A DNA stretch of 64,000 nt from Lojkania enalia. Lineage: Eukaryota > Ascomycota > Dothideomycetes > Pleosporales. A model generated the notes under the pieces. It saw only the letters and a program-made list of their open reading frames with translations. It made no database searches and was not told the origin of the DNA. Positions within the stretch are counted from its first letter, which is position 1; every line of letters starts with the position of its first letter. Below are positions 1-12,283 of this stretch, one piece after another. Made by a program: the position numbers and the translations under genes. Location of the stretch: NCBI GenBank assembly GCA_010094045.1, contig ML986631.1, positions 145,088 to 209,087 of the forward strand, given 5' to 3'.

Positions 1-515
1 TTTTACATGATTTACGGGAAGTTTTATGGCGTCATGCGACTTTCAGGTATACAGGGGGAGTCATGTTCGAAGGAGCTAGCATGATATCCTGCTTTTTCTG
101 CTCTACCTCAGCATCCTTCCCTTACCTTCTCCGCGTAACTTCCCCTTCCATCCTTAGTAGAGGAAGCATTTATTACTAAAGGGCTTAGCTTAGTGAAAAG
201 CCTTTACTGATGCCGAGTTAATGCAGACTTATTTTCAGCCGCAGCTAGGCGAACAAGAAGAAAATGTTACGGCAGGCCATGGACATGACTTTTTCCCCCG
301 ACAGTCTTATGTTACATGTTAGCGTCATTGCCTCTATTTTTTTTATTTTTTTTCAAGTGTCTTAATTTGTTCGGGTTGCGGCTTTGCAAACCATTACACA
401 CCACGAGCACGGACTTCACCAATAAAGCTATTGCGGATAATTATTGGCCCAACTCTACTCTAAAATACCTGTTAGGCCAAGCTCGACCGAATAACCTCTA
501 TCTTCTTAGAAGACA
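1..515. other. Upstream region of the HET gene, no gene seen
   Basis: This is non-coding sequence before the HET gene at 516. It contains T-rich runs around 338-352. The only open frame reaching into it starts at 316, overlaps the HET start in another frame, and has no recognisable content. Confidence 0.5.
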
Positions 516-2495
516 ATGGCGTCGCGTAATTCCGAAAAAAAAGAACGGTTTCAGGAACCATTCGAGCCGGCCGTATCCACAATTTGCCAGAAGTGTGAGG
601 AAATGATTAATACCCCGGACGACGAATGGCATCTTCACCATGATACATATGCCGCTGTTCAAGACGCCGCTTCTCGGATTGGTTGTCCCATCTGTGTTGA
701 GCTAGTGAAGAGAATAGACGAGTTCACACCTTCATCATCAAGCGACAACCGCACTTGCATAAAGTATGGCTTCATCAAGGTAGATCCGGATTATCGTATT
801 GTTGACTTGAAGGTTGACGAGAGCGACAACTATCCCTCAAGTACCGACTTTAGATGGCATCTCATTCGCGTCTCTGGAATAGAGTACGATAAACATCTCG
901 CCTCGCTTCACCATGTTTGCTTAAACACGCCTCCCTCTAGCACGGGCGATCCAGACGTAGCAGCACTCGCTCGATCATGGCTGGACGAATGCCAAAGAGA
1001 ACATACCACATGCTATAATGGGTCTCCGGATTATTATCCTCCCCGACTTCTTGATCTGAACGAATCTGTACCACGACTCGTCACCACTGAGCCACTCATC
1101 GAACAGCGACGTATCAACGGCCCATACGCCACCTTAAGCCACTGCTGGGGACCAAACCCCCAATTCCTAACCTTAACCCAAGATAACATCCACCAACTAC
1201 AACAAGAAATACCTATACCAAATCTACCAGCCACATTCGGTGACGCAATATCCTTCTGCCGCCAACTCAACTTACAATATCTCTGGATAGACAGCCTTTG
1301 CATTATCCAATCTGGTGACAATAGTCAAGACCAGTCCCTCCATCTCCCAAAAATCCCAGCGATCTACCGCAACGCGCTCCTCAACATTTCCGCCGCCCAC
1401 GTAGCATCCCCCACCGAACCCCTCTTCTCAGCCCGAAATCCGCAAGCTATCAAACCCATTCTTCTAAAGAATGAATACTTGCTCATTAGCGATAGTTTCT
1501 TGGAGGACGAACCTTTCCATTCGCCGCTCCATCGCCGCGCATGGGTTCTGCAAGAGCGTCTCTTGTCGCCACGTGTCGTGCATTTCGGCCGCAATCAAGT
1601 GTTCTGGGAATGTTCGGAGTGGAATAAGGATGCTATGCGCAGCGAGACGTTTCAGGGAGGACTACCTCGGAAATTGGGTCTAGACAAGGAGTTCGATTTA
1701 CCGGATTTCCAAAGCACTGAAAAAGAGGATGCTGACGAGGCGATGAGCGTGCTGGTATCGGAATACTCGGACTGCAAGCTGACGTACCCGGATCATGACA
1801 AGTTGGTCGCGTTTGCAGGCATTGCGGAGCATTTTTCTCGCGTGTGTGGAGATGAGTATGTGGCTGGTTTGTTCCTGCGCGAGTTTCCGGATGCGCTGGT
1901 TTGGATTGTGCTTATACCGCCGAAATCGAGGCCGGAATATAGGATTTATAGATGTCCGTCGTGGAGTTGGGGGAATGTGGATGCGCAGATTGTTACGTCG
2001 CCGAGATCGTATTCATTCATCGGTAGCATGAAGAATGGGTTAAAAGATAGGAAGACGCTGGCTGGGGTGGTAGATATCAGGACTGACCTTTTAGATGAAA
2101 CGAATCCGTTTGGTCGCTTGAGAAACGCGGAGATTGTGCTGCGGGGCCCGTTGGAACATATACGGTGGGAGGAATCATCTGTCAATTGTTCTGGCGATGA
2201 CCAAGTGTGGTTTAGCTTCAGGGCGTCTCATCTCCCTGGCCCTGTCGTGGTTGAGAGTGGCGTTGATGCGTATTTTGATAGCGAGGAGGATAGCCACTTC
2301 GATATGGATAGCTCGACAGCAGCTTTCTTACCTATTGTTCAGTGCGGTCATGATACAGTTGTGGGGTTGATTCTAAATATGGTTGAGAGGGGCGACGTGG
2401 AAAGGTACGAACGGGTTGGGATTCTAAAATTATCGATTGAAAATTTGCCTGAGTGGCTGGAGGCAGCTGGAGAAAAAGATGTTGTAGTTATCTAA
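516..2495 (+). CDS. HET domain (heterokaryon incompatibility) protein
   Basis: A single-exon gene encodes 659 residues. The N-terminus has paired cysteines (CQKC near residue 25, CPIC near residue 63), as often seen ahead of fungal HET domains. The HET domain starts at about residue 204 with YATLSHCWG and continues with LQYLWIDSLCIIQ and the block RRAWVLQERLLSPRVVHFG; these are the three conserved HET segments. HET proteins act in non-self recognition after hyphal fusion and can trigger cell death; that role is known for the family and is not shown here. The ATG at 516 opens the frame well upstream of the domain, and no intron is needed. The C-terminal third is not recognisable, as is usual for these variable proteins. 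There are no stops or frameshifts, so the gene looks intact. Confidence 0.9.
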   Translation: MASRNSEKKERFQEPFEPAVSTICQKCEEMINTPDDEWHLHHDTYAAVQDAASRIGCPICVELVKRIDEFTPSSSSDNRTCIKYGFIKVDPDYRIVDLKVDESDNYPSSTDFRWHLIRVSGIEYDKHLASLHHVCLNTPPSSTGDPDVAALARSWLDECQREHTTCYNGSPDYYPPRLLDLNESVPRLVTTEPLIEQRRINGPYATLSHCWGPNPQFLTLTQDNIHQLQQEIPIPNLPATFGDAISFCRQLNLQYLWIDSLCIIQSGDNSQDQSLHLPKIPAIYRNALLNISAAHVASPTEPLFSARNPQAIKPILLKNEYLLISDSFLEDEPFHSPLHRRAWVLQERLLSPRVVHFGRNQVFWECSEWNKDAMRSETFQGGLPRKLGLDKEFDLPDFQSTEKEDADEAMSVLVSEYSDCKLTYPDHDKLVAFAGIAEHFSRVCGDEYVAGLFLREFPDALVWIVLIPPKSRPEYRIYRCPSWSWGNVDAQIVTSPRSYSFIGSMKNGLKDRKTLAGVVDIRTDLLDETNPFGRLRNAEIVLRGPLEHIRWEESSVNCSGDDQVWFSFRASHLPGPVVVESGVDAYFDSEEDSHFDMDSSTAAFLPIVQCGHDTVVGLILNMVERGDVERYERVGILKLSIENLPEWLEAAGEKDVVVI

Positions 2496-2891
2496 ATGAT
2501 TGAAACACCATACGTAACTGAACGCATTTATACATGTTTATATTTCTGAATGGATATGAATAAATGGTGTCCCATTTGAAGTCTCGGCCCTGATAAAGCA
2601 CTTCTATCCAACAAACCATGAATTCAAAGAAGACACAATTCACTTTTTGAAAGATGAGAATCCTCCTCCTCTTAGAGAAGCGCACTAGATTTGTCTCTCT
2701 AAATTGATTGAATAGAACACGAGTATTCCCCGCAAGTCATGTCGATCATTTGTTTACTCTCAATATCCATCTAGCAAATAATGGTAATATCCCGCAGCAA
2801 AGTCCATGCAAAAGGCACTAGAAAGCTTCAACATCTAAACATTAACTATATTATCCCAACACGGCTACCCCACACAATACTTACCTCATCC
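2496..2891. other. Convergent intergenic region
   Basis: This holds the 3' flanks of the converging HET gene (plus) and MFS gene (minus). Small open frames here look like chance. No element is recognised. Confidence 0.5.
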
Positions 2892-4875
2892 TCACTCCAC
2901 CCTCCTAATCACTCCATCTACCCCTCTAACTTCCCCCTCCATCAAAACCTCATGCCCATCCCCCTCCCTTACAAACACCCCCGCAACCGCCCCCATCACC
3001 GCCACACATCCCAACACCCACCACGCCAACCCCACAACCCCGACATCCAAACCCCTCCCAAATAACCACCCCCAAACAATCGGCCCAAACGTCCTCGTAA
3101 GGCTGGATACTGACTGCCCCAAACCATGCACAGTGCCCAGCACCGAGGGATGCGGGCAGCAATTATTGACTAGGATAGTCGTGCAGGGCAGAGCGAACGT
3201 GCGGGCCAGGACCTGGATAAGGAGGACGATGGTGATAGCAATCCATACGAGAAGACCTGAGGCGCCGGAGGGTGGCTTCGAGGTGCTGGGCACGATGCTG
3301 AGGAAAGGGGCTAGCGAGTAGGCGATTGGGAAGAGGGTGAGGGAGAGTCGGTAGCTGCGTGCGGTGCCGAGGCGGTGGGAGAGTCGGGGGTAGAGGATCA
3401 ATTGGAGGATTATGCCGATGAAGCCTAGGATTGCGAGGGCGAGGCCGATGCGTGGTGGAGGGAGGGCCAGCCCGCCGGTGAAGTGGATTAACCCATGTGG
3501 TTCGAAATCTTTGGGATAAGGGTCTGAGGGGTTGTAGCGGGGGGCGGAAAGGTAGATGAACCAGAGGGAGTTAAAGGTTCCGACGTGCATGGCTAGGAGG
3601 CCGTGGGATGCAAGCGTCATTATGAGGTTGTGTGTCCAGATGCGGCGGAAAGGTAACTTCTTGCGCGGTGTTGGTGTGTCGTTTATTGGTGATTCGGAAT
3701 GTGCTGAGATAGGCGTCGGCTGCAGTTCGACGCCTGCCGATTCAATGTTTGGAATTGAGGTATAGCCATCTACAATGTGTTGACGGAATATATGGCGTCG
3801 TATCCACTTGCCGAGTCGTAGTGTAGGATCCGGTTTGTGCTTGCATAAATCGCTAGTCTCCTCGAGAAAGAGGAGGACAGCACAAGTCGAAATAAATAGA
3901 AACGTTGCACTCATGATATTAGGGAGTGCGTAAGGGTATTTTATCATCCACTGTACTCCATGCTTACCCCCAATTAGAGATCCTGGTCCGAATATGGATT
4001 GATAGCTTCTTACAGGGTCTGCTAATACTCCACCTATGCCTTATTAATCACAAGTCGAGTATCTCAGGTTTCGTTCCGAACCTACCAAGGATAGGACCTA
4101 TTATGACGCCAATATTGAACGTCATTGGGAGAATGATAAATGCTCTAGACTGATACTTCTTTTCCTTGATGATTTCTGATATCATCGTTCGCATGACCCC
4201 GACATTTCCATTCAGGATGCCCCCAAGACATCTAAAGAAAACAGCCATTGGAAAGCTATGTGAAAAACCGAACCCTAGGATAGAAAGCATGGTCCCCAGT
4301 AGTCCAAGCCATATGACTCTTTTGCGGCCGCCATGCTCGGAATCCGCAATTTTACCCCATAGGATAGCAGTCAAGCATTGTGCTCCTGGGAAGGCGGCCT
4401 GAATAATACCTGCCTGGAATGAGATGGCGGAATCAGGCAAGCTAGGATCAAACGATTGGAGTTGGTAGAAGAGATAAGAGCCGAGAGAGGTCTGTGTCAA
4501 AGGCTCCGAGAGTCGGGCTAACGTCAGAATGAGTAGCTGGTCCTTGCGTGGCAGGGACCTCCATGACACAGGCTTCTTTTCTGTGGCTTTCGTAAGCTCA
4601 GTCTCGTCGAGATGTGGTAGGGCTGCGCCAGCCTGAGTATTGGTCCGAATGAAAAGGTCCCTTTGCCGCCGATCTCGGCCCGACGAGCTATCTTGGTAGT
4701 CTACTCCGCCCATGTCCGGGGTAGATTGATCCCCCAAAAGCTCAACACGTTCATCAGAATCAAAACTGTCGCGTGAGGACTTTTTGCTGCTATCTATGGA
4801 GGTCGTAGATTCGGAGCCCTTCCATGACGTCGAGGTTCCGGGGTCATCATTGCTAATAGCAAGGGCAGCGGTCAT
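2892..4875 (-). CDS. Major facilitator superfamily transporter
   Basis: Two exons, 4875-4086 and 4033-2892, are joined across a 52 bp intron (4034-4085; GTAGGT donor, ATAG acceptor on the minus strand), giving 643 residues. The splice rebuilds the MFS loop reading IGPILG-GVLADP, which strongly supports it. A long polar N-terminus of about 90 residues precedes the first membrane segments. The loop between the first helices reads LWGKIADSEHGGRKR, close to the MFS signature. Hydrophobic helices continue to the C-terminus, with a polar central loop. It is probably a plasma- or vacuolar-membrane transporter of the fungal Zrt/YCR023c-like MFS group; the substrate cannot be read from sequence. The start at 4875 is the first ATG of the open frame. 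The gene appears intact. Confidence 0.88.
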
Positions 4876-5659
4876 GGAAAAATAAGCTCAGACGACTCAA
4901 GGCCACCTTTGGGGGAACCTGAAGAGATTGAAATAAGGGTATATGAGAAGTAAGAAGTCTTGGAAGGCAACGGTGCAAAGAAAAGGACGCACGCGCCCTC
5001 TCAACATGCCTTAGGCATGGTACGAGGGTAGTCTTTTCGGAAAGAGTCATATGCTGATCAGGTAATGTTGAGCATAGCCACATTTTACTAACCTTCTCAT
5101 TGGTGTGGTAGCAGAGGATTCTACATATGTAGACGCCAGTAGTGGCCACCGCCTGCAGCGATGGTGTCGTGGGTATTGCCGGCCCTCGTCCCAACCGAGG
5201 TTTAGTGGGGCAGCCCTCACTATGGCACAAGGGGCGTCATCGAATGGGAGACGGAGAGTTATTATGATATATCCATAGTAGTTATCTCCGCCATGGCTAC
5301 GGACAAACTCTAGTCGATACGTTCCTAGCTGGGAAGGCCTGAAAATTCTATCGGGGCGGCCGCGGAAGAATGCTAGTCTGGTAAGCCAGGTGTCAGTGCT
5401 TAATAAGGAAACCTCAACCCCGCAATCTACGAATGTTCAGTTGGTTTGGTGTACAATTCATGGTCGTTGAATTCCTTAGAATATAAAAGGAGTAAATATA
5501 TCCTAAGGGAGTTCCGCTAATACATCGAATTACTCATCTGGTCATCTAACAGTGCTATAGCTCCTAGTCTAGTCGTGGAGCATGCATCGGCTCTCTGCCC
5601 ACCCACTTGTCCTGCATAAGATATTTTGTATTAGACATAGATAGACATCGTATTGAGGT
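4876..5659. other. Intergenic region between MFS and amidase genes
   Basis: This is the upstream flank of the MFS gene and the 3' flank of the amidase gene, both on the minus strand. The 125-residue minus-strand frame at 4853-5230 has no recognisable domain and runs into the MFS start, so it is more likely 5' leader or chance than a gene. Confidence 0.45.
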
Positions 5660-7498
5660 CTATTTCCCAATAGACCTCCCTACATACTCTGCAATCGCCA
5701 GCATCTGCTCCTCTTGGAGCCTCCTCCCGACTAGTTGCAAGCTTACATGAGCGCCATCATAGATCTCAGGATCATCTACATAACAATCAGTACTATTACT
5801 ACTCTCAATCGTGCAATTTGGACCTACAGCTCTCATACACATTTTTATCGCGGTCATCAACCGGCTTATAATCTGCATCCGCCTTGTCAATGGCCTTGTC
5901 AACGTTGGTAACTGGTACAACTACACTCGTGTAATCCAGCATGTTGACCCAGGTGGAATATCCGTAGTAATAGTACATCGTAAATCGACTTGCCGGAAAC
6001 GGAGCCAATGGGGCAATGATTGCATCAACAGGTCTACCGGTGCTTGTGGATTTTTCAGTACTGACCCAGTAGTCCAGGTACTCTTTCTTGAGTTGACGCA
6101 TCTTAACATTGGTTGCAGCGATTTCGCTCCCGATAAACTCCTTGTCAAGCTGTTTGTAGAACTCGATTTGTTTGGCATATGGTTCGCCGGAGAGGCTGAA
6201 TGCGCCTTTGATATCGGTTCCTGCATCGAACACCCAGGATTTGAGACCTTCATCGTGTAGATGCCTGTGCGAAGGAGGAGTCCATTCGATAATCTCATGA
6301 CCCAAGTCCTTCATAGCTTTGACGACGATGTCAATGGCTCGTCGGATAGGTGGAGTGGGGTTCACCACGCCATCGGTTTTGAGGACACCGAAGGCAAGCT
6401 TCCCTACTTTGCTTGCGTCCCCAATAGCTCCCGTTATTTCAAGGATCTCCCTCTCTTGCTCATATCGCCATGGAAGCTCATGGACCAATGGATCATGCAA
6501 CCACGGTTTCTGAGCCAGAATGGCCTTCATAACAAGGCGCAGTGATGGGACGCTCGTCGCCAAAGGACCAACGACCGAGAGAATAGAATTCTGACCATCC
6601 ATTGAATTTGCCATTCCCTCGTAAGGCATACGACCAACAGAGGGTCTAATGCCATACAAACCATTAAAAGCGGCCGGGATACGTATTGAGCCTCCAATAT
6701 CTGTTCCGAAGCCGACCGGAGCTGCTAACCGTCAGAGACACTTTGCGAAAGTGAGCCAGACACTTACACCCCCGCAGCCCGATCAATGCACCTTCCCCAC
6801 CCGAAGACCCCCCGGAACTGAGGCTGCGGTTCTTTGGATTGTGTGTAAGACCGATGATGTTATTGACGGTCTCTCCAATCATCAATGTGTGCGGCACCGA
6901 GGTCTTGCAATATAGCACCGCTCCAGAATTTCGAAGCTCTCGCACCATTTCGCTTTCAAAGACCTTCTCTTTACCTGTACCTATCTTGCCTTCGAAGGTG
7001 CCGATCCAACCCACATAGCCCATAGTTGTTTCGACATCTTTGACGTGGAACTGATCTTTCAAACTGACTGGCAGGCCGTGAAGAGGCCCGACAGGCTTCT
7101 TGTGTTTAGCATAGTACTCATCAAGAGCTTTCGCATCGGCGATAGCGGCATCGAAGAAGATCTCGTGAAGGCAGTGAACCTAGGAATGTGAGTCTTTCGA
7201 AGATCCCGATTGTATTAGTATTCCATACTAGTTGATGAGCCAAGGCTGCTCGATGGCAGAACGCTTTCGCAACGTCCTCGGCACTCCAGCGGCCGGTCAC
7301 AGTATGCTTGACGATTTCATCGGCAGTGGTTTCTGTGATCTCTACCTCCCTTTCGGTGAGGTACTGTTGGATATACTTGCCAGTTACGTCAACCTGTTTC
7401 TCAATGGGTGGATTCTTGATACGCCATTCCTCTGGAATCAAGGCGAGGATAGCCTCACGCTTTGCTTGGGCGCGTTCTTTCCATGATTCGGTAGCCAT
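5660..7498 (-). CDS. Amidase-signature hydrolase (acetamidase / fatty-acid amide hydrolase-like)
   Basis: Four exons (7498-7229, 7179-6768, 6721-5839, 5792-5660) are separated by introns of 49, 46 and 46 bp and encode 565 residues. The first intron has a TACTAAT-like branch site. The amidase signature is complete: Lys131 in PVSLKDQFH, Ser215 in the GGSSGGEGAL block, and the nucleophile Ser239 in GTDIGGS. This spacing closely matches the Lys-Ser-Ser triad of fatty-acid amide hydrolase. The C-terminal exon supplies YDGAHVSLQLVGRR, the conserved closing motif. The enzyme should hydrolyse carboxamides, giving acid plus ammonia or amine. No signal peptide is visible, so it is probably cytosolic, used in nitrogen acquisition or amide detoxification (inference). 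The last intron is the least certain, because its donor GTATGA and acceptor AATAG were chosen to preserve frame and motif. Confidence 0.88.
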
Positions 7499-8535
7499 GG
7501 TCCGTAGATGTTAGCAGGAAAGCAAGTAGTGGATGCGCGTGCTGCAAGGTATCAGGTCGAAGTGAAATATGCACCACCCCCGATTTCCCTTTATCAATGA
7601 TCCTGGCGCCTGGGGCATCCGTATTCGGCGTTAGGTAACAAACAGCACGATAGCACGCGGGGATGCCATCTGCCTTCCCTAAAGGTCAACGGGCAGATAT
7701 CGACAGTGAGATGACGCCGAGGTACCTCAGATCCGGTTACGATACATGCATTGGGGAATATATTAAATAATTCGGCTGCGAGGGATGCTTCTGGGCGTTT
7801 GCTATACCATTGTTGCACACGAACATGAGGGGTGAGAAAAGCGGGGTGTACTGCTACACTGACTGAGGGGTAGCTTTGGCCCGCATTGTCCGAACCTACC
7901 TACTGTATATCTGATTTAAGGAGCAAAATACTATATAGGAAGAGAATGTAGAAGGTTTCTTGAGTGATAGCTGACCTGATTATATAACAGCTACGGAAAA
8001 CAGAGCATCATCTGATTTATGAAGAGCGCAGGGACCCAATTGGCTAGCCGAGGATATACTTCTGTGATGCCATACGGACCGCACGGGACCTATAGCATGT
8101 CCAGTCACGGTAATAAAATAATAAGACAAGCAAATTGGCTGAGGAAATATAATGGACAAGAGGCGGATATAACTCCTACTCGCGCGAGTGACGTTGGCTA
8201 TCAACTTCGCTGGCGGACATCATGCTTGTGCGTTGTCACTGATGAAGGATGCGGCAACGTCCACAGCCCTGTGCTAATTATTCACATCGCCATAAGCCGG
8301 AGATATATGAAGAATAAAGCGCGCGTCGAGGGGTGAAGGCAAAAGCTGGGCACGCCTCCGCGTGTTCTTCGGCACCAGCACAGCCACAAGCCCAAGCTCA
8401 CGCACCGCGTCATCCGCTGGCATCTCGCAGCGGCATATTTTCCCGCCTCTTCCACCCCTCCACCGACCACACCACCTTATTTTGTACCCAACACTACCAC
8501 TTACCGCTAATTTCTAGCATCGCGCGACCCTCAAG
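7499..8535. other. Divergent promoter region
   Basis: This lies between the divergently transcribed amidase (minus) and Ysc84-SH3 (plus) genes and so should carry both promoters. A pyrimidine-rich stretch at about 8440-8520 immediately precedes the ATG at 8536, as is common at fungal transcription starts. Short open frames here show no domain. Confidence 0.5.
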
Positions 8536-9998
8536 ATGCCGCTGGGGCTCAATAATCCGTTGCCCTCGTCTATGTCGAGTATGTAGCATCTAGGCTGACT
8601 GTCCCGCGCGGTTCTAAAGTGACGTCGCTAACAGCTTCGCAGGCGAGTGCAAGAAGGCAGGAAAAATTCTAGCTTCATTTATAGACCCTAGACAGGCCTT
8701 CGGACCCGACAAGATCATTCCGCCGTCGGTCCTCGCAAATGCTAAGGTTCTGCGCCAAACCGAGGGCCCTGCGTCTTCGTTGTCATTGCAAGGCTACGAG
8801 TAGGTTTACTAACAGGATATTTGCAGGGCCTCGCTATCCTCACAGTTTTCAAAGCCGGATTCCTCGGTACCGCGCGTTTTGGCTCCGGCGTTGTCGTCGC
8901 CCGTCTAGCGGACGGTTCGTGGTCGGCTCCCTCAGCTATCGGAACCATCGGTGGAGGCTTTGGAGGCCAGATCGGCTTTGAACTGACCGACTTCGTATTC
9001 ATTCTCAACGACGCAAATGCCGTCAAGACATTTGCACAAGCAGGTTCCATCACCTTTGGTGGCAACGTTTCGATTGCGGCAGGCCCCGTGGGAAGGAACA
9101 CTGAGGCGGCAGGGGCGGCAAGTTTGAAGAGCGTGGCAGGCATTTTCAGTTACAGCAAGACAAAGGGCCTCTTCGCAGGAATCAGTTTGGAGGGCAGCGG
9201 TATCATTGAGCGGAGAGATGCGAATGAGAAGCTATACGGTAGGAGGTGGACCGCAAGGGAGCTGTTGAGTGGACAAGTTCCTGTGCCGCGGGCTGCACAG
9301 TCCTTGATGGCTGTTTTAAATTCGCGGGTGTTTGCGGGCGTTGCTGGAAGCAGCGCAAACGATTCCATGTACAACGATATCCCGGTCTACGACGACGCAC
9401 ATGAGGATGTCGTCTGGCAAGGCAGGAGGGGCTCGGCGTACGGCGAGGGTGTGCGGACCAACCGAACAGGTTCCGTAGGCCAACAAGACCGGACAGGGTC
9501 ATTTGGACCGCAAGACGACTATGTCTACCGCGATAGGCCTTCGCGGGCGAGCACATGGGTAGACGACATCTACGACCGGCCCTCAAACCAAACGGGTATT
9601 AATCGATCTTTTAGCACTCGTGCCAATCCCAACGAGACGTTTGACAGATTCGAAAGCCGTTCAAGGAGCGGATCAGGCTTCGGTGATGACTACTCGTATA
9701 GCGATAGGCAGAAGCCGAGCAGACCCACAGCACCAAAGCCTGTCTTTGGCCAGAAGAAGGCGAGCTTAGGTCCAGATCAGGCAATTGCTAAATTCACCTT
9801 CGAGCCAGATCAACCAGGAGACCTAGGCTTCAAGAAGGGCGAAGTTATCACAATCATCAAGAGGACTGATAACGAGACGGATTGGTGGACAGGCCGGATC
9901 GGAGACCGTGAAGGCATTTTCCCAAGGTACGTTTCCACTTCACTCACGTTCTGAAACTCATATTTACTTTTCCTAGCAACTATGTCGAGACCGTATGA
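8536..9998 (+). CDS. Ysc84-domain SH3 protein (actin-patch, endocytosis)
   Basis: Four exons (8536-8578, 8643-8746, 8827-9926, 9977-9998) encode 422 residues. Residues 1 to about 225 form the Ysc84 (SYLF) lipid- and actin-binding domain, with characteristic text such as ILASFIDP, GLAILTVFKAGF and ARFGSGVVVARL. A polar linker rich in Asp, Arg, Ser and Tyr follows. The last 55 residues are an SH3 domain ([26 protein letters not shown] region), completed by the tiny last exon. This matches yeast Ysc84/Lsb3, which act at cortical actin patches in endocytosis. The first exon is only 43 nt long. The second intron uses GTTCTG rather than GTATGT or GTAAGT at its donor; it is supported by exact reconstruction of VLANAK-GLAIL. 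The gene is intact and probably housekeeping. Confidence 0.92.
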
Positions 9999-10793
9999 AC
10001 ACGTTCCACTTTCAACAGCATCGAATCCATCATAATGTATGCTCACAACCATCACCGTCTCCTCTCTTCTTCTGTCTGAGATACCTACGATACCTCACTT
10101 TTGAAAAATTTCCCCCTTACGTATAGACTGTGATTCCAAATATCTGGATGTACTTATCCAACATATTCTTATCGGGTATCTGCCGAGGCTTGTTTTCTTC
10201 CTTTCTACAGAGGCATAGCAGGGCGTCTAGGAGATTCCGTGATTGGCCGGTTTGGATGGATCGGGACATATCTAAGTAGCTTTAAAAGATTCGTTTGGAT
10301 GCTGTGTGGCTGTGTAGCCGTGTGGCCGTGTTGCGGAATGCTTTATTTTGATGTGAAGTTGTTAGTGATGCGGAGGGACGCGGGCGGTATGTTTAGTTGG
10401 GATACGTATTAGTATGAGTTCTGCAGCGCTTTCATGAATGATGGTGAAGACAGCAAGGTATTGTGTTGTCGAATGCGACTGTCTTATGAAAGAGCAAGAG
10501 AAATTTATGGTACTGGGATAATGTAAAATTGCCGCTAGACTGAAAATGACCACCACACGATAAACACCGTTCTATAAGGCGTGATCGGTAGAAAGTACAG
10601 TATAGGATCTGAATACATGAGGACAAGGTATTGTTCAAGGATTTTGTGTGCAGGGAACTAGCATATGTAAAATCTTAGCCTACTGCTCTATGTACCTATG
10701 ATCCGAATTTGTTTATAAATGTGCAATAGATAATGCCGTCAATTCGTATCGTAAGGTCCCTGATAAATCGTACTTAAATACAGAGATGGCGTT
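9999..10793. other. Intergenic region, no gene seen
   Basis: This holds the 3' flank of the Ysc84-SH3 gene and a gene-free interval with short tandem wording near 10300-10335 (repeated gtgtggctgtgtagccgtgtggccgt-like text). No coding potential is convincing. Confidence 0.45.
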
Positions 10794-11500
10794 CTAACCA
10801 TTTAGTATTGCTAAAGTTGCTAACCACCAGCTGATATAGAAGATAAAATCAAAGAAATCATCATGCGGCTCTGCATCCATATTCCATCCAAAGCCTGGTA
10901 CTTCGCTCCATCCACCTGCCCCCTTCTCACTCAATCTTAAATACTCTGGCTCTGATACCCTACCCCATCCGAACTCCTCTTTTTCGCTTGATCCTGACCA
11001 AGCTAGCTTACGGCTATGGAGCAGATCGCTCATCAAATAGGCCTTCAAGTGCGGAGGAAATACTAGACTGTGCGTGTTCCTAGCTGTGTCCCAGCAAGCA
11101 CGTCGCTATTGTGGCTTTCCGATTCGTACATCATAGGAGGGGTTTCCCAGTACACCACCATCGTCTTCAAGGTATTTGCCGTTCTAAGTGACTTGTATGC
11201 ACTGCTCTCTCCAGCCTCCGGTGAATATGTATTCGATAAAGAGATTGAAGGCGCCGGTATCCCTGAAGCCCTCAATGTTTATTGAGTCTCCTTTATTCTT
11301 GAAGAATGCGGCCTGCTTTTTTAAGAGGCTCTATGGTAGGTACCAGCCGTCGGTGCTGCTATGGAGGCGTAAAAGTACGAGGTCTGCTCTCTCGCAGAAA
11401 CTATCGACATGCCATCTACATTCGGGTTGTCAAACGAGGGAGGCCATTTACTGCTTAATAGCCCTATTGGTCAGGCTTGGTTTTACATTCGGTATAGGAT
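10794..11500 (-). pseudogene. Decayed protein-coding gene of unrecognised family
   Basis: The minus strand carries protein-like text broken across frames. Reading from about 11480 down to 10794, fragments include STDGWYLP, FRDTGAFNLFIEYIFTGG, YWETPPMMYESESH, DVLAGTQLGTRT, VFPPHLKAYLMSDLLHSRK and VPGFGWNMDAEPHDDFFDF, ending LATLAILNG. They are separated by several stop codons (for example after WYLP and after GTRTV) and by frame changes. Their order and composition look like one former gene rather than chance. I do not recognise the family. Introns could explain one or two breaks, but not in-frame stops within otherwise continuous text. Confidence 0.4.
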
Positions 11501-12283
11501 CCGTGCTATCATTTTGAGCGTGGGCGGATTCCCCAGGGCGACGCGATGCGACGGCTTTTCCAGGCCTAATTGTGACTAAGGAAGAAGTGAAAGATTAACG
11601 ATCACCACCTGGTAGCAGGGTCCTTATTAGAACGTAAGTCGAGGTGAAAGAGTATACAATTAAAGCGTTTCGGTCGAGCTTGCATCGCTAGGCTGATTCC
11701 CTCTTTCATGCCTGATAAAGACGAAGGTGAAGGCAGTGACCTCCAAGCCTTCAAGGCCATGGTTTGGCTTACGTAAACGAGCAATACGCTATGGTGAAGG
11801 GATAAAAACTGACTGTAGAATGTGAATGACGAAAAGCAGGGCTAATGTAAACAGGGGCCAGAAGGGATACCTACAGAAGATAATAGCTAAGAGATTGAAC
11901 TGTAAATGCCTGCAACAAAGGAAAGTCAGTGCTGTATCGGAAGGCTAGATTATGGAAGCCCGTATGACTCTGCCTTCGAATTGCCGGGGTCGATGTAGAG
12001 GTGTGTGATGACAGTGGAGGCGAAGAAGCTGTTAGTGAAGTCCGCGATCGCGCCTTCCTCACTGCGAGCCGCAACTTCTTCACTCAACATTGGCCGCTTG
12101 AACAGCTGGAACTTTGGTAACTCCACGTCTTCTCTCACTCCGACTCACCTTCACTCCGCCCCGCCTCTGGACGACAAAAACCTGCGAGCTAGCCTCCTGC
12201 AGCTCCACGCCACTAAGCTCTTCTGCAACAACCTTTAACCCGGCATCACCAATCCTAGCTTTTCCAAACAATCAGCTACTCTC
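11501..12283. other. Intergenic region, upstream of gene at 12284
   Basis: There is no convincing gene. A 62-77 codon frame on each strand around 11950-12238 probably reflects the 5' leader of the downstream gene; it has no domain. Confidence 0.4.

Noticed and set aside
4853..5230. 125-codon minus frame upstream of the MFS gene
   Set aside because: No domain, no membrane segment; probably leader sequence or chance.
8742..9143. 133-codon minus-strand frame
   Set aside because: It is antisense to the Ysc84 domain exons and has no content of its own.
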